NCBI GenBank assembly: GCA_937930845.1
Contig: CALHBJ010000005.1
Location: 54,891-118,890 of the forward strand
From: an uncultured Rhizobiaceae group bacterium
Lineage (GTDB): Bacteria; Pseudomonadota; Alphaproteobacteria; Rhizobiales; Rhizobiaceae
Length of the DNA stretch: 64,000 bases
Direction: 5' to 3'
The notes under the pieces are model-generated. The model saw only the letters and a list, made by a program, of their open reading frames with translations, ran no database searches and had not been told where the DNA came from. Shown here in pieces: positions 55,675 through 64,000 of this stretch. Position 1 is the stretch's first letter, and each line of letters starts with the position of its first letter. A program made the translations under genes and the position numbers.

Positions 55675-58600
55675 ATGAACCACCCCTTGCTTGAATTACT
55701 GAACAAGTATCGCTCTGCGGCGCGTAGCGAGCGTGAGAAAGGCACTTATTTTGAGCAGCTGTGTGTAGCCTATCTACGCAACGATCCGCTACAGGCGGCT
55801 CAATATGACGAAGTATGGACCTATGCTGATTGGGCCGAACAGAACGAGCGCGAAAAGCGCGATGTTGGTATCGATCTGGTCGCTAGAATACGCGATGGCG
55901 GAGGTTTTTGCGCTATTCAATGCAAATTCTATGGCGAGAGCAAAATCATCCAAAAGCGTGACATCGACTCCTTTTTCACTGCATCTGGCAAAGCACCTTT
56001 CGTCCGTCGTTTGATAATCGATACAACCAGCGCAGATTGGGGTGACAACGCCGAAGATGCAATGCGCGATCAACAGATCGAGACGAAGCGCATCGGGCTT
56101 TCTGATATGCTGGCTAGCCCCATTGATTGGAGCCATTACGCAAAGGACCAGACTGTAAGTGTAAGCAAGAAGTCACTGCGCCCCCATCAGCAAGAAGCAC
56201 TCAACGCTGTGCAGGAAGGTTTCCTTGAAGCTGATCGTGGCAAATTGCTGATGGCTTGTGGAACCGGAAAAACTTTTACCGCGCTCAAAATCGCGGAACA
56301 CCTTGCTGGTCGCGGCAAAGCAGTTCTATATCTCGTGCCCTCTCTCGCTTTGATGTCACAGACGGTGACAGAGTGGACCGGCGATACGGAAACTCCTCTG
56401 AAATCTTTCGCTGTCTGTTCCGACGTGCAAGTGGGAAAGCGCAAGGCTAGCGATGACATCGCTGATCTTGAAATCCACGACCTCGCCTTCCCTGCCACGA
56501 CAGACGCTCGTAAGCTTGCTGAAAAACTGCCTCTGCTTCCCGACGCTGACACGTCTTTATCTGACGACAGCGAGATGCTTGTGGTATTCTCAACATACCA
56601 GTCAATTCAAGCAATCTCCGATGCACAGTTGAAATATGGGCTGCGTGAGTTTGATCTTATCATCTGCGATGAAGCTCACCGAACGACTGGCGCTATTTTC
56701 GACGATGAGCAGTCTAACTTTGTGAAGGTCCACGACCAGGGCATAGTGAAGGGCAAGAAGCGCCTGTACATGACCGCCACGCCACGCATCTTCGGTGAAA
56801 GCGTCAAGGCAAAAGCAAGCGAGGCATCTGTCGAACTCTGCTCAATGGATGACGAAGCCTTGTTTGGCAATGTATTGTTTCAACGCGGCTTCGGTTGGGC
56901 GGTCGAAAATGAACTTCTTACCGACTACAAAGTCATCGTCCTAGCCGTTGATGAGGGAATGGTCTCTGCGGCTATGCAGAAACACTTTAAGGACAGCGAT
57001 AGCGCGCTGGTGCTGGACGATGCTACAAAGATCATCGGCTGCTACAAAGCGCTGACAAAGGCTGATTTGAAGCAAGACGCTTCATATGACGCGAGACCGA
57101 TGCAACGCGCGCTGGCCTTCTGCAAAGACATCAAGACATCGAAGTTGATTGCGAGCGAGTTCCCGCTTGTTGCAGCAGAATATCACGACGCTATTGAGGC
57201 CGAGAAAGAAGACAATGACGCGCTTCCAAGGCTTGATTGCGATGTCGATCATGTGGACGGCACCTTCAACGCCACCAGCCGCAATCGGCTGCTGGATTGG
57301 TTGCGCGAAGATATGGCGGATGATGAATGCCGCATCTTGAGCAATGCGCGCTGTTTGTCCGAGGGCGTGGATGTACCAGCACTTGATGCAATCCTTTTTA
57401 TGCATCCTCGCAAGTCACAGGTGGATGTTGTTCAAGCTGTTGGACGTGTTATGCGCCGCGCCGAAGGCAAAAAAATGGGGTACGTCATCCTGCCAGTCGG
57501 CATACCGGCAGGAATGAAGCCGGAAGAAGCGCTGAACGACAACGAGAAATACAAAGTCATTTGGCAGATATTGAACGCGTTGCGCGCTCACGATGAACGC
57601 TTCGACAGCACCATCAACAAAATCGAATTTGGTGTTGATGCCAGCCACCAGATCGAAGTCATACCCGTCACCAATCAGATGCCGACCAAAGCCGTGCCAG
57701 AAGCCACAGGGGCAGATATTGGCGGAGGTAGTGCGAACGATGAAGACGAGCGTTCTGAAAAAACCAAAAAGACGCCTGTGCAAACGTCATTCGTGTTCGA
57801 TGAGTTTGCCGCCGCTATAATGGCAAAGATCGTCAAAAAGTGCGGCACCCGTGAATATTGGGATACCTGGGCGAAAGACATCGCCAAGATTGCCCAAACG
57901 CATATCACTCGCATTAAGACCATCGTTGAGCAGGAAGGCGAGGAACGAAAATACTTCATCGCGTTTCTTGATGAAATCCGGGATGATCTCAATCCAGAGA
58001 TCAGCGAGACCGACGCCGTCGAAATGCTGGCGCAGCATCTAATTACAAAGCCTGTCTTTGACACGCTGTTTGAGGACAACGAGTTCACGAAAAACAACCC
58101 CGTATCACGGGCTATGGAACTCGTGCTGGCTCAACTCGATCAGCACAATTTGGGAAAGGAAGCGGAGAGCCTTGAGCGCTTTTATGCCAGCGTTAAACGT
58201 CGTGCATCTGGCATCAACAACGCGCAAGGTCGACAAGCGCTGGTGGTAGAACTCTACGACAAATTCTTCCGCACCGCCTTCCCTGCGATGACGCAAAAGT
58301 TGGGCATTGTTTATACACCCGTCGAAGTGGTCGATTTCATCATTCACTCCGTCAACGATGTGCTGCAATCAGAGTTCGGTCAAACGCTCGGTAGCAAGGG
58401 CGTGCATATCCTCGACCCCTTCACTGGCACCGGCACTTTCATCACTCGGCTGTTGCAATCGGGACTGATCAAACCTGATGAGCTGGAACACAAATACAAA
58501 CACGAAATCCACGCAAACGAGATTGTCCTGCTGGCCTATTACATCGCCGCGATCAATATTGAAGCGGTGTATCACGACATGGCCAAAGAGAACGCGATTG

Positions 58601-60561
58601 AAGGCGACGAGAGTGACGAAGGCATGCGTTATTCGCCCTTCGACGGGATCGTGCTGACAGACACCTTCCAGCTTTATGAACAAGACAAGGACATGATTGC
58701 CGACCTCTTGCCGGATAACTCAGAGCGGCGTACGGCCCAGAAAGAGCGCGATATTCGGGTGATTGTGGGTAATCCGCCGTATTCAGCTAAGCAAACTGCA
58801 TCGAATGATAACGCTCAAAATATTTCTTACCCAAATTTGGATATGTCCATTTCAGATAGCTATGCGAAAGCATCATCTGCCATCAATAAGCAAGACCTTT
58901 ATGATAGTTATATCAGGGCGTATCGGTGGGCCTCTGACCGGTTGGCACACAACGACTCTGCTGGCGTGGTTGCTTATGTTTCAAATGCAGGGTGGCTTGA
59001 AGGCACAGCGACAGACGGTTTCAGAAAATGCCTAGCTGAAGAGTTTTCTAAGCTCTATATTTTCCATCTAAGAGGCAATACGCGAACTTCGGGGGAGACC
59101 GCTCGAAAGGAAGGTGGTCAGACCTTTGGTTCTGGTAGCAGAGCACCGATTGCTATCACGATCTTGGTCAGAAACCCAAAGGCCGTTGATAAGGGCAATA
59201 TCTACTTCCATGACATTGGGGACTATCTAGATCGAAAAGCAAAACTTTCGATAGTTAGGACATTCAAATCAATTAGTGGGATCAGCGAAGCTGACGGGTG
59301 GCGGAAGTTAGTCCCAGACGAGAGCTTTGACTGGGTCAATCAAGGATCAAAAGACTTTTTCAAGCACTTTCCGATTGGCGATAGGAAGGGCGTAGCATTA
59401 TTCCAAAAATATGGACCTGGCCTCGTCTCGAACCGCGACGCTTGGGTGTTCAATTCGAGCACGTCACAGCTGGAAATTAACGCTACTCGTATGATTACTA
59501 ATTATAATGATCTGCTTTCACGCAAGGTGACGCCGAGCGAAGCGTACAAAGTACCCGCTTCGTTGGTCAATTGGTCTCGGTCACTAAAGAAGCATTACGA
59601 ATCTGGAAGACCGATTGACCCGCTCGAAGGGCAAATAACAGTCGCACACTATCGGCCTTACTCAAAACAACATCTCTTCGCTTCAAAGTCTCTCAATGAG
59701 GTATCAGGAATCTGTTCTTCCTTTCTCAGAACCGAAGACGATCGAGTTTTTTCGATTGTTGGACGGGGAGAGAACACGCCATTCAGTGTTTTGATGAGCA
59801 ACTGCATTCCTGAGTTAAAGCTGTTGTACAACGGTCAAAACTTTCCTCTCAAAATCTACGAACACGCCAGTGTCGACGATGGCCTCTTTGCTACTGGCGA
59901 AACAGGCTACATCGAACGCGACGGGATCAGCGATGCGGGGCTAAAACACTTCCAAAACGCCTATGCTGGCGAGAAGATGAGCAAGGAAGACCTGTTCTAC
60001 TACGTCTATGGCTTGCTGCATTCCCCCGACTATCGCGAGCGGTTTAAGAACAACCTGTCCAAAGAACTCCCCCGCATCCCCGCCGTCAAAACCGCCGCTG
60101 ATTTCTGGGCATTCTCAAAAGCAGGCCGAGCGCTGGGCGACCTGCATGTGAACTATGAGAGCGTTGAGCCTTACCCCGTCACCATTGCCGAAGGTGATTT
60201 ACGGTTGGTTACAATGAACACCCCCGAAACCTTCTACCGTGTCGAGAAGATGAAGTTTTGCAGTAAGGGCCGTGACAAGGACAAAACCACTGTCATCTAC
60301 AACCACAACATCACCATGCAGGACATTCCGCTCGAAGCCTACGACTACGTCGTAAACGGCAAACCAGCGCTGGAATGGGTGATGGAGCGCCAATGCGTAA
60401 AAACCGACAAAGCCAGCGGCATCGTCAACGACGCCAACGACTACGCCAACGAAACAGTAGGCAACCCCGCCTACCCCCTAGAACTCTTCCAGCGCGTCAT
60501 CACAGTCAGCCTTGAGACGATGAAACTCGTACGCAGTTTGCCAGCGCTGGATATTGATTGA
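55675..60561 (+). CDS. Type ISP restriction-modification enzyme (nuclease-helicase-methyltransferase)
   Basis: This is a 1628-residue single polypeptide. The N-terminal Mrr-like nuclease carries D67 and Q82-C83-K84 (GIDLVA ... IQCKFYG). A superfamily 2 translocase follows with MACGTGKT at 193-200 and DEAH at 332-335, plus GRVMRRAEGKK motif VI. The N6-adenine methyltransferase has motif I ILDPFTGTGTF at 912-922 and motif IV NPPY at 1033-1036. The rest would be target recognition. This architecture and length match LlaGI/LlaBIII-type enzymes, which methylate one strand and cut after converging translocation. It begins 11 bp after the RloC-like stop. Confidence 0.88.
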   Translation: MNHPLLELLNKYRSAARSEREKGTYFEQLCVAYLRNDPLQAAQYDEVWTYADWAEQNEREKRDVGIDLVARIRDGGGFCAIQCKFYGESKIIQKRDIDSFFTASGKAPFVRRLIIDTTSADWGDNAEDAMRDQQIETKRIGLSDMLASPIDWSHYAKDQTVSVSKKSLRPHQQEALNAVQEGFLEADRGKLLMACGTGKTFTALKIAEHLAGRGKAVLYLVPSLALMSQTVTEWTGDTETPLKSFAVCSDVQVGKRKASDDIADLEIHDLAFPATTDARKLAEKLPLLPDADTSLSDDSEMLVVFSTYQSIQAISDAQLKYGLREFDLIICDEAHRTTGAIFDDEQSNFVKVHDQGIVKGKKRLYMTATPRIFGESVKAKASEASVELCSMDDEALFGNVLFQRGFGWAVENELLTDYKVIVLAVDEGMVSAAMQKHFKDSDSALVLDDATKIIGCYKALTKADLKQDASYDARPMQRALAFCKDIKTSKLIASEFPLVAAEYHDAIEAEKEDNDALPRLDCDVDHVDGTFNATSRNRLLDWLREDMADDECRILSNARCLSEGVDVPALDAILFMHPRKSQVDVVQAVGRVMRRAEGKKMGYVILPVGIPAGMKPEEALNDNEKYKVIWQILNALRAHDERFDSTINKIEFGVDASHQIEVIPVTNQMPTKAVPEATGADIGGGSANDEDERSEKTKKTPVQTSFVFDEFAAAIMAKIVKKCGTREYWDTWAKDIAKIAQTHITRIKTIVEQEGEERKYFIAFLDEIRDDLNPEISETDAVEMLAQHLITKPVFDTLFEDNEFTKNNPVSRAMELVLAQLDQHNLGKEAESLERFYASVKRRASGINNAQGRQALVVELYDKFFRTAFPAMTQKLGIVYTPVEVVDFIIHSVNDVLQSEFGQTLGSKGVHILDPFTGTGTFITRLLQSGLIKPDELEHKYKHEIHANEIVLLAYYIAAINIEAVYHDMAKENAIEGDESDEGMRYSPFDGIVLTDTFQLYEQDKDMIADLLPDNSERRTAQKERDIRVIVGNPPYSAKQTASNDNAQNISYPNLDMSISDSYAKASSAINKQDLYDSYIRAYRWASDRLAHNDSAGVVAYVSNAGWLEGTATDGFRKCLAEEFSKLYIFHLRGNTRTSGETARKEGGQTFGSGSRAPIAITILVRNPKAVDKGNIYFHDIGDYLDRKAKLSIVRTFKSISGISEADGWRKLVPDESFDWVNQGSKDFFKHFPIGDRKGVALFQKYGPGLVSNRDAWVFNSSTSQLEINATRMITNYNDLLSRKVTPSEAYKVPASLVNWSRSLKKHYESGRPIDPLEGQITVAHYRPYSKQHLFASKSLNEVSGICSSFLRTEDDRVFSIVGRGENTPFSVLMSNCIPELKLLYNGQNFPLKIYEHASVDDGLFATGETGYIERDGISDAGLKHFQNAYAGEKMSKEDLFYYVYGLLHSPDYRERFKNNLSKELPRIPAVKTAADFWAFSKAGRALGDLHVNYESVEPYPVTIAEGDLRLVTMNTPETFYRVEKMKFCSKGRDKDKTTVIYNHNITMQDIPLEAYDYVVNGKPALEWVMERQCVKTDKASGIVNDANDYANETVGNPAYPLELFQRVITVSLETMKLVRSLPALDID

Positions 60562-60571
60562 GGAAAACTAA

Positions 60572-61090
60572 ATGAATGATCGTTGGATTGGAATTTTAAG
60601 CCTTGTCAGCGGCCTCACTTTCGGGGTCGTCGGCACAGTTGTTTCATTGCAACCAAGCCAAGCTGAGGTGGAACTTTTGGCTTCCCAAAAGGAGGTAGCT
60701 CGCATTGCAATTGGAAAAGCAATTCACGGTTACATTGATGATGTTGAACGTATCTCGAAGCTTGAAGAACCGAATACGCGACTAGCCACGTTGCTTAAAT
60801 TTGAAGAGAAAATTCAATATTTGAAGACCTCATCAAGCAGCAACGTATCTGATCTTTTCAATCAAATAGGCGATCAAAAGAAAATAGCTCAACAACAAAT
60901 TGACGAACTAAAGCTTGCAGCAGCGGAAGCAGATAAAGCACGAATAATCGCGGAACAAAAAGCCGCAGAAGTGGCGCGTCAAAAACAAGTTGAAGCCGAA
61001 CGCAAAGCCGCACAAGCAGCACTGCGGCGGGAATTTCAGCGAGAACGCATTTGTTTCAATCGAGCCTGCACAGATTGGATACAGCCATGA
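60572..61090 (+). CDS. Membrane-anchored coiled-coil protein of unknown function
   Basis: This is a 172-residue protein with GAGGAAA before the ATG, 10 bp after the restriction enzyme stop. One membrane segment at about residues 5-27 (IGILSLVSGLTFGVVGTVV) is followed by a long charged helix, Ala/Glu/Lys rich (EQKAAEVARQKQVEAERKAA), and a tail with two Cys (ICFNRACTDW). I recognise no family. Operon position suggests a part in the same defence or immunity system, perhaps at the membrane. Confidence 0.62.
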   Translation: MNDRWIGILSLVSGLTFGVVGTVVSLQPSQAEVELLASQKEVARIAIGKAIHGYIDDVERISKLEEPNTRLATLLKFEEKIQYLKTSSSSNVSDLFNQIGDQKKIAQQQIDELKLAAAEADKARIIAEQKAAEVARQKQVEAERKAAQAALRREFQRERICFNRACTDWIQP

Positions 61091-61109
61091 CCAAAAAGAG
61101 CAGTGTTAA

Positions 61110-61568
61110 GTGATTGAGATCAAAGGGCCGGATCAGTATCAACTTCGATACGATGGAGAACGGTTCGCTATATCTTCCGAGACTGGCTCATCGAGATTTT
61201 CTGGATTAGCGGCTAGTAAGTTCCCAAAACTTTATGTCGTCAGTTTTGACAACGAGCCAATTTATGTTGGCATAACCAAACAGAGTCTTAGAAATCGATT
61301 GCGCTTGGGCTGGAAGGCAGACGGGGCCAACGGTTATCACGGTTACGCATGGCGTCACATTGGCAATAACGCTACGTTAAATGTGTGGACGCATGTGAAC
61401 GCCATCGACCGCCAATCATTGGACATGGAAACTATTGAAGCCGAGATTGTTTATCTCATTCGGCAGCAAGGCCAATGGCCGAAGTTTCAAACCGAAATCC
61501 ACTTCCACGAGTCTTCGGAAGAACACAGGGCGCTCGCAAGACAAGTTATTGATCACTATCAATCGTGA
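61110..61568 (+). CDS. GIY-YIG nuclease-like domain protein
   Basis: This is a 152-residue protein starting with GTG. Residues about 38-135 show the GIY-YIG pattern: KLYVVSF then PIYVGIT, SLRNRLRLG with the conserved Arg, YHGYAWRHI and a late Glu in LDMETIEAEIVYLIRQQG, then WPKFQTEIHF. The first motif is degenerate (LYV instead of GIY). These domains cut DNA; standalone short forms are frequent in defence islands. Its stop abuts, with no spacing, the stop of the convergent DUF2779 gene. Confidence 0.72.
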   Translation: MIEIKGPDQYQLRYDGERFAISSETGSSRFSGLAASKFPKLYVVSFDNEPIYVGITKQSLRNRLRLGWKADGANGYHGYAWRHIGNNATLNVWTHVNAIDRQSLDMETIEAEIVYLIRQQGQWPKFQTEIHFHESSEEHRALARQVIDHYQS

Positions 61569-63005
61569 TCATGCGGGCTTCAACTGCGTCAGAACAAATT
61601 CGAAGATTCTGACCATCGCTAGCGTATCCAACTCACAATATTCCAATAACGCCTTTCGCAAAAACGCTCGCTTATCGGTATCAGTCTCAGCCAGCATCTT
61701 ACTCCACGCATCCATTGCTGCTGTGCCATCGGCCACGTCCATGCCCTCATACGAAAGTTCGGGCACCACCACCGGCAACACCTTCTTGATCGATGTTGAC
61801 CCACCGAATTTAATGTCCACATAGCCGGTCTTGAACACGTCCATGAGATCGACAGTTCGACCCACTAGGTCGAGAAGAAAGTCGGCATGTTCGGGATAGG
61901 CCGAAGCCATATTCTGGTTTTGTGTGTTCTCGAACGGTTTATTCCAAACCACAACTGAACCAATCGGCCCAATGGATTGTTTCAGCTTCTCAATCAGCCG
62001 AAGCGGCAATTCTGGCTGATCAGCGAGAAAATCGTAGTGTTCAAACTGGCCGTCCTCTTGCTGTACATGAAGCGAGAACTGAAACGGAAACTGACCGTGT
62101 GGACTGGTGCCATCAATGATCGGAATTGCCGACGCGTAGGTTTCGTAGTCGAGATGATAAAGGGGATAACGCAATACACTCACGAAGTTTTCAATGTCCT
62201 CCACATTGATGTGAGGTGCATTTGCATGGTGCGATTTCAAGACTGACTGCTGTAGCCGGGTCACCTCATCAACTGCGATCTCATCCAGACTGAATCTACC
62301 TTCGCCGACAAAAGTATCGCGTTTCTTGGCTGACAGACGGGGAAGTGAGTAGATTGAGGGTTTAGGTATGGTCGGATTGAAATACTCAAAACTGTCGCAA
62401 TGCCGCGACTTGCTTAGGTTAAGACAGGTACACGAGGTTTCATCAATCTCGTCTTCGGCAAGAAAAGCCAGCGCCTCCCCAATCTCGTTTTCGGTTTCCG
62501 GTATCAACGCCTTCACACGAACAGTTTCGTCGGCAAACGTCAGAAGGCCCCTAGGGTCTATCGCGCCTTCGCGAACGTATTCTTTGTTCAGGTGCACGAT
62601 GAAGACGTTGCGCACTAACTTCCCGCACCGAGTTGCCGCTATAGCCTGAAATGCAGCATCCTTAAGCTGATTGTGGGGCTGCTTGTCATCGACACTTGTT
62701 GAGGATTTGATTTCAAAAAGATCAATAGAACCATCATCGTTTTTCGACACCATATCAGCCTTGGCGTACAACCCTTCATCAGTCTGAAATACCTCCTGAA
62801 AGGAGTATGCGTCGGCATTAGGGTAAGTGCTAACAAGCGCTTGAACTTGATCCTCGACCATGAAACCCTCGGCAGCCAGCTTCTTTGCAAAATCCGTGAA
62901 CTCGCCGTGAGAGTATTTCGAGGGCTTGTTCTGCAAAAGCCAAAGCGATTTCGGGCAGTTCAGATATTGAATGAAGTCGGTCTTGGAGAGTTGATGTTCA
63001 GTCAT
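61569..63005 (-). CDS. DUF2779 protein: Cas4-like nuclease plus DEDD exonuclease-like domain
   Basis: This is a 478-residue protein. Residues 1-210 look Cas4-like: C17 (LNCPKSLW), D84, E98-I-K100 (AKADMVSK, DLFEIKSST), then C192, C194 and C203 as possible Fe-S ligands. Residues about 280-478 look like a DEDD/RNase H-like exonuclease: D286-Y-E288 (YHLDYETY), VVVWNKPFE, DLVGRTVDLMDVF and YCELDTLAM. Together this suggests a nucleic-acid processing nuclease, perhaps with an Fe-S cluster. ATG at 63005 is chosen over the GTG at 63014. Transcription is opposed to the defence operon. Confidence 0.75.
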   Translation of the reverse strand: MTEHQLSKTDFIQYLNCPKSLWLLQNKPSKYSHGEFTDFAKKLAAEGFMVEDQVQALVSTYPNADAYSFQEVFQTDEGLYAKADMVSKNDDGSIDLFEIKSSTSVDDKQPHNQLKDAAFQAIAATRCGKLVRNVFIVHLNKEYVREGAIDPRGLLTFADETVRVKALIPETENEIGEALAFLAEDEIDETSCTCLNLSKSRHCDSFEYFNPTIPKPSIYSLPRLSAKKRDTFVGEGRFSLDEIAVDEVTRLQQSVLKSHHANAPHINVEDIENFVSVLRYPLYHLDYETYASAIPIIDGTSPHGQFPFQFSLHVQQEDGQFEHYDFLADQPELPLRLIEKLKQSIGPIGSVVVWNKPFENTQNQNMASAYPEHADFLLDLVGRTVDLMDVFKTGYVDIKFGGSTSIKKVLPVVVPELSYEGMDVADGTAAMDAWSKMLAETDTDKRAFLRKALLEYCELDTLAMVRIFEFVLTQLKPA

Positions 63006-63557
63006 GGATACCACGTTTCATTTATCCCGATACGAATGATAAATTCGGGCTGATATTTATCATTCTACAGAAAAAATAGACGCTTGCGAGTGGCGCTAAT
63101 GAGGGGGCAAGTGCGGCGTCCCACACCCTCGGCGGGAAAAGTTAAGGTCAGCCTCGCACCGCTTGAATGCAACGCTATATGCCACTCCATCACAGTTGTT
63201 GGCATGGACAAAACCCTTGGAGCACAAGGGGTTTCAAACTATCCGTGGGCTAAAAATACATCTGGCCGCATTTCGCCTACTGCTGTCCAGCAACTAAAAT
63301 GTATTGAAACTATAGCCGAAAACAGCGGCATAGACGTTGATAAAAATCCAGCGGAAGCTCGGCAGAATGATAAATCTGTCGAGAAAGCGCGATATTTCGT
63401 AACAACTGTTATCACCATCTAACACCTTCCACTACCTTCACAATATCGGCCAGGGTGTGGATTGCTGGACGGAAACGGCCCAGATGTTGCTCCACAGTGC
63501 ACAAATAGGCCGCTTGCAAGTCTAGGACATCACTTGTTCGGACAAACAAGGTTTAGA
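63006..63557. other. Gap with one doubtful small frame
   Basis: About 550 bp between the DUF2779 gene and the disrupted frame. Only the 72-codon frame listed at 63204 is open for any length; I see no RNA gene or clear repeat. Confidence 0.45.
63204..63422 (+). CDS. Possible small protein of unknown function
   Basis: This is a frame of 72 codons from an ATG at 63204, opening MDKTLGAQGVSNYPWAK; the frame continues upstream to 63084. There is no clear ribosome binding site and no recognised domain. It may be a remnant. Confidence 0.25.
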   Translation: MDKTLGAQGVSNYPWAKNTSGRISPTAVQQLKCIETIAENSGIDVDKNPAEARQNDKSVEKARYFVTTVITI

Positions 63558-63861
63558 TCACGCGGCGTATAACTTGCCTTCATGAAGTGAAACAAGTTTC
63601 GGTTGAAACTCGTTCCAAAACGCCGCCGCCGCTTGTAAGACTTTATCTGGCAAGATCAATAAGCCGTCGTAGCTATAAGTATCGACTTGTTTCTTCCGTC
63701 GTACGGCTCTGATAGAGCGGCTTGTAATGTCACTCTTCGAAACACTGCCAACCCTTACAACATCATTCTTTGTGGAGTTAGATTTCCGAAGACCCAATCT
63801 ATTATGGGTTAAGTTAGGCGTAGATAACCTGTTCAATAGAAACGGTGCAGTGCGGCCATAC
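63558..63861 (-). pseudogene. Reading frame interrupted by the IS element
   Basis: On the minus strand the frame runs out of the IS end at 63862 and closes at 63558. The last ~80 codons (RRKKQVDTYSYDGLLILPDKV, then AAFWNEFQPKLVSLHEG, split) look protein-like, but the apparent start lies inside the IS. I infer a gene cut by the insertion; no family is recognised. Confidence 0.35.
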
Positions 63862-64000
63862 TGAACCGCCCCTTGTTTGCCGGAGGCTCTAACTCCTGAG
63901 TAGGATAGAGCTATGACAAACAAAACAACGAACAAGTTTTCACCTGAAGTTCGCGGCCGTGCTGTTCGGATGGTTCTGGATCATGAGAGCGATCATCGCT
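63862..64000 (+). mobile_element. IS3-family element, left end only
   Basis: The left terminus TGAACCGCCCC is characteristic of a group of IS3-family elements, and an OrfA start follows 51 bp downstream. The element continues past the window. Confidence 0.75.
63913..64000 (+). CDS. IS3-family transposase OrfA, truncated by window edge
   Basis: Only 29 codons are visible: MTNKTTNKFSPEVRGRAVR followed by MVLDHESDH. This is the conserved start of IS3-group OrfA helix-turn-helix proteins (KFSPEVR-RAVR-VLDHE). The AGGATAGAGCT before the ATG serves as ribosome binding site. OrfB and the right repeat should follow outside the window. Confidence 0.85.
   Translation, partial: MTNKTTNKFSPEVRGRAVRMVLDHESDHR

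Larger units (their letters stand above)
51343..64000. mobile_element. Genomic island inserted at tRNA-Val, right end outside the window
   Basis: The left border is the tRNA-Val fragment, followed by a tyrosine integrase and restriction/defence genes, with an IS3-family element inside. The right border, an intact tRNA-Val(GAC) gene, should lie beyond 64000. The cargo's somewhat lower G+C and lack of metabolic genes fit an acquired island. Confidence 0.65.

Noticed and set aside
51553..64000. CRISPR array accompanying the Cas4-like protein
   Set aside because: No regularly spaced direct repeats are visible anywhere in the island; the nuclease therefore stands without CRISPR.

Overview
The window looks like chromosomal DNA of an alphaproteobacterium, most likely a (possibly marine) member of the Hyphomicrobiales/Rhizobiales. 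Supporting features are the DUF1036-pyruvate kinase pair with an ATGA overlap, a GapR-type DUF2312 protein next to DUF1244 and an N-formylglutamate amidohydrolase-like gene, a cysteine-free ribosomal protein L36, heterotetrameric sarcosine oxidase and several TRAP/ABC uptake systems. Gene density is high and start sites commonly show GGAG-type ribosome binding sites. No species is claimed.

Layout. 1-5.4 kb: DM13 and DUF3179 proteins, moaA, a di-haem cytochrome c peroxidase, a Sel1-repeat protein whose start codon overlaps the peroxidase start, and two AT-rich orphan genes. 5.5-13.5 kb: a catabolic cluster with a TRAP transporter, flavin reductase, aldo-keto reductase and SsuD-like monooxygenase. 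It is divergent from a GntR regulator and a Gfo/Idh/MocA oxidoreductase, and I read it as a sulfoquinovose monooxygenase (sulfo-SMO) pathway. 13.5-28.5 kb: mostly housekeeping (NhaA, ABC-F ATPase, phosphoglucomutase, gamma-glutamyltransferase, pyruvate kinase, L36). 28.8-34 kb: soxBDAG sarcosine oxidase. 34-42.7 kb: hydrolases, a methyltransferase, otnC-otnI without otnK, kynureninase with an aminotransferase, and a TetR/DUF1348 pair. 42.9-51.0 kb: a LacI-controlled ABC importer with a GH63-like glycosylglycerate hydrolase and a divergent D-lyxose/D-mannose isomerase, which together suggest use of mannosylglycerate or glucosylglycerate.

51.3 kb to the end is a genomic island. Its left border is a 45-bp 3' fragment of a tRNA-Val(GAC) gene (anticodon loop to CCA), followed by a tyrosine integrase. 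The cargo is a tight operon: an AAA_13 ATPase related to the RloC/PrrC anticodon nucleases with a CxxC hook, a 1628-residue Type ISP restriction-modification enzyme, a membrane-anchored coiled-coil protein and a GIY-YIG protein. A convergent gene encodes a Cas4-like plus DEDD-type nuclease (DUF2779). The window ends in the left end of an IS3-family element.

The three most interesting systems are the TRAP-linked sulfo-SMO-type cluster with a candidate NAD-dependent sulfoquinovosidase, the compatible-solute ABC importer with unusually built permeases, and the RloC-like/Type ISP defence operon. All functional statements come from reading the sequence; no database search was run.
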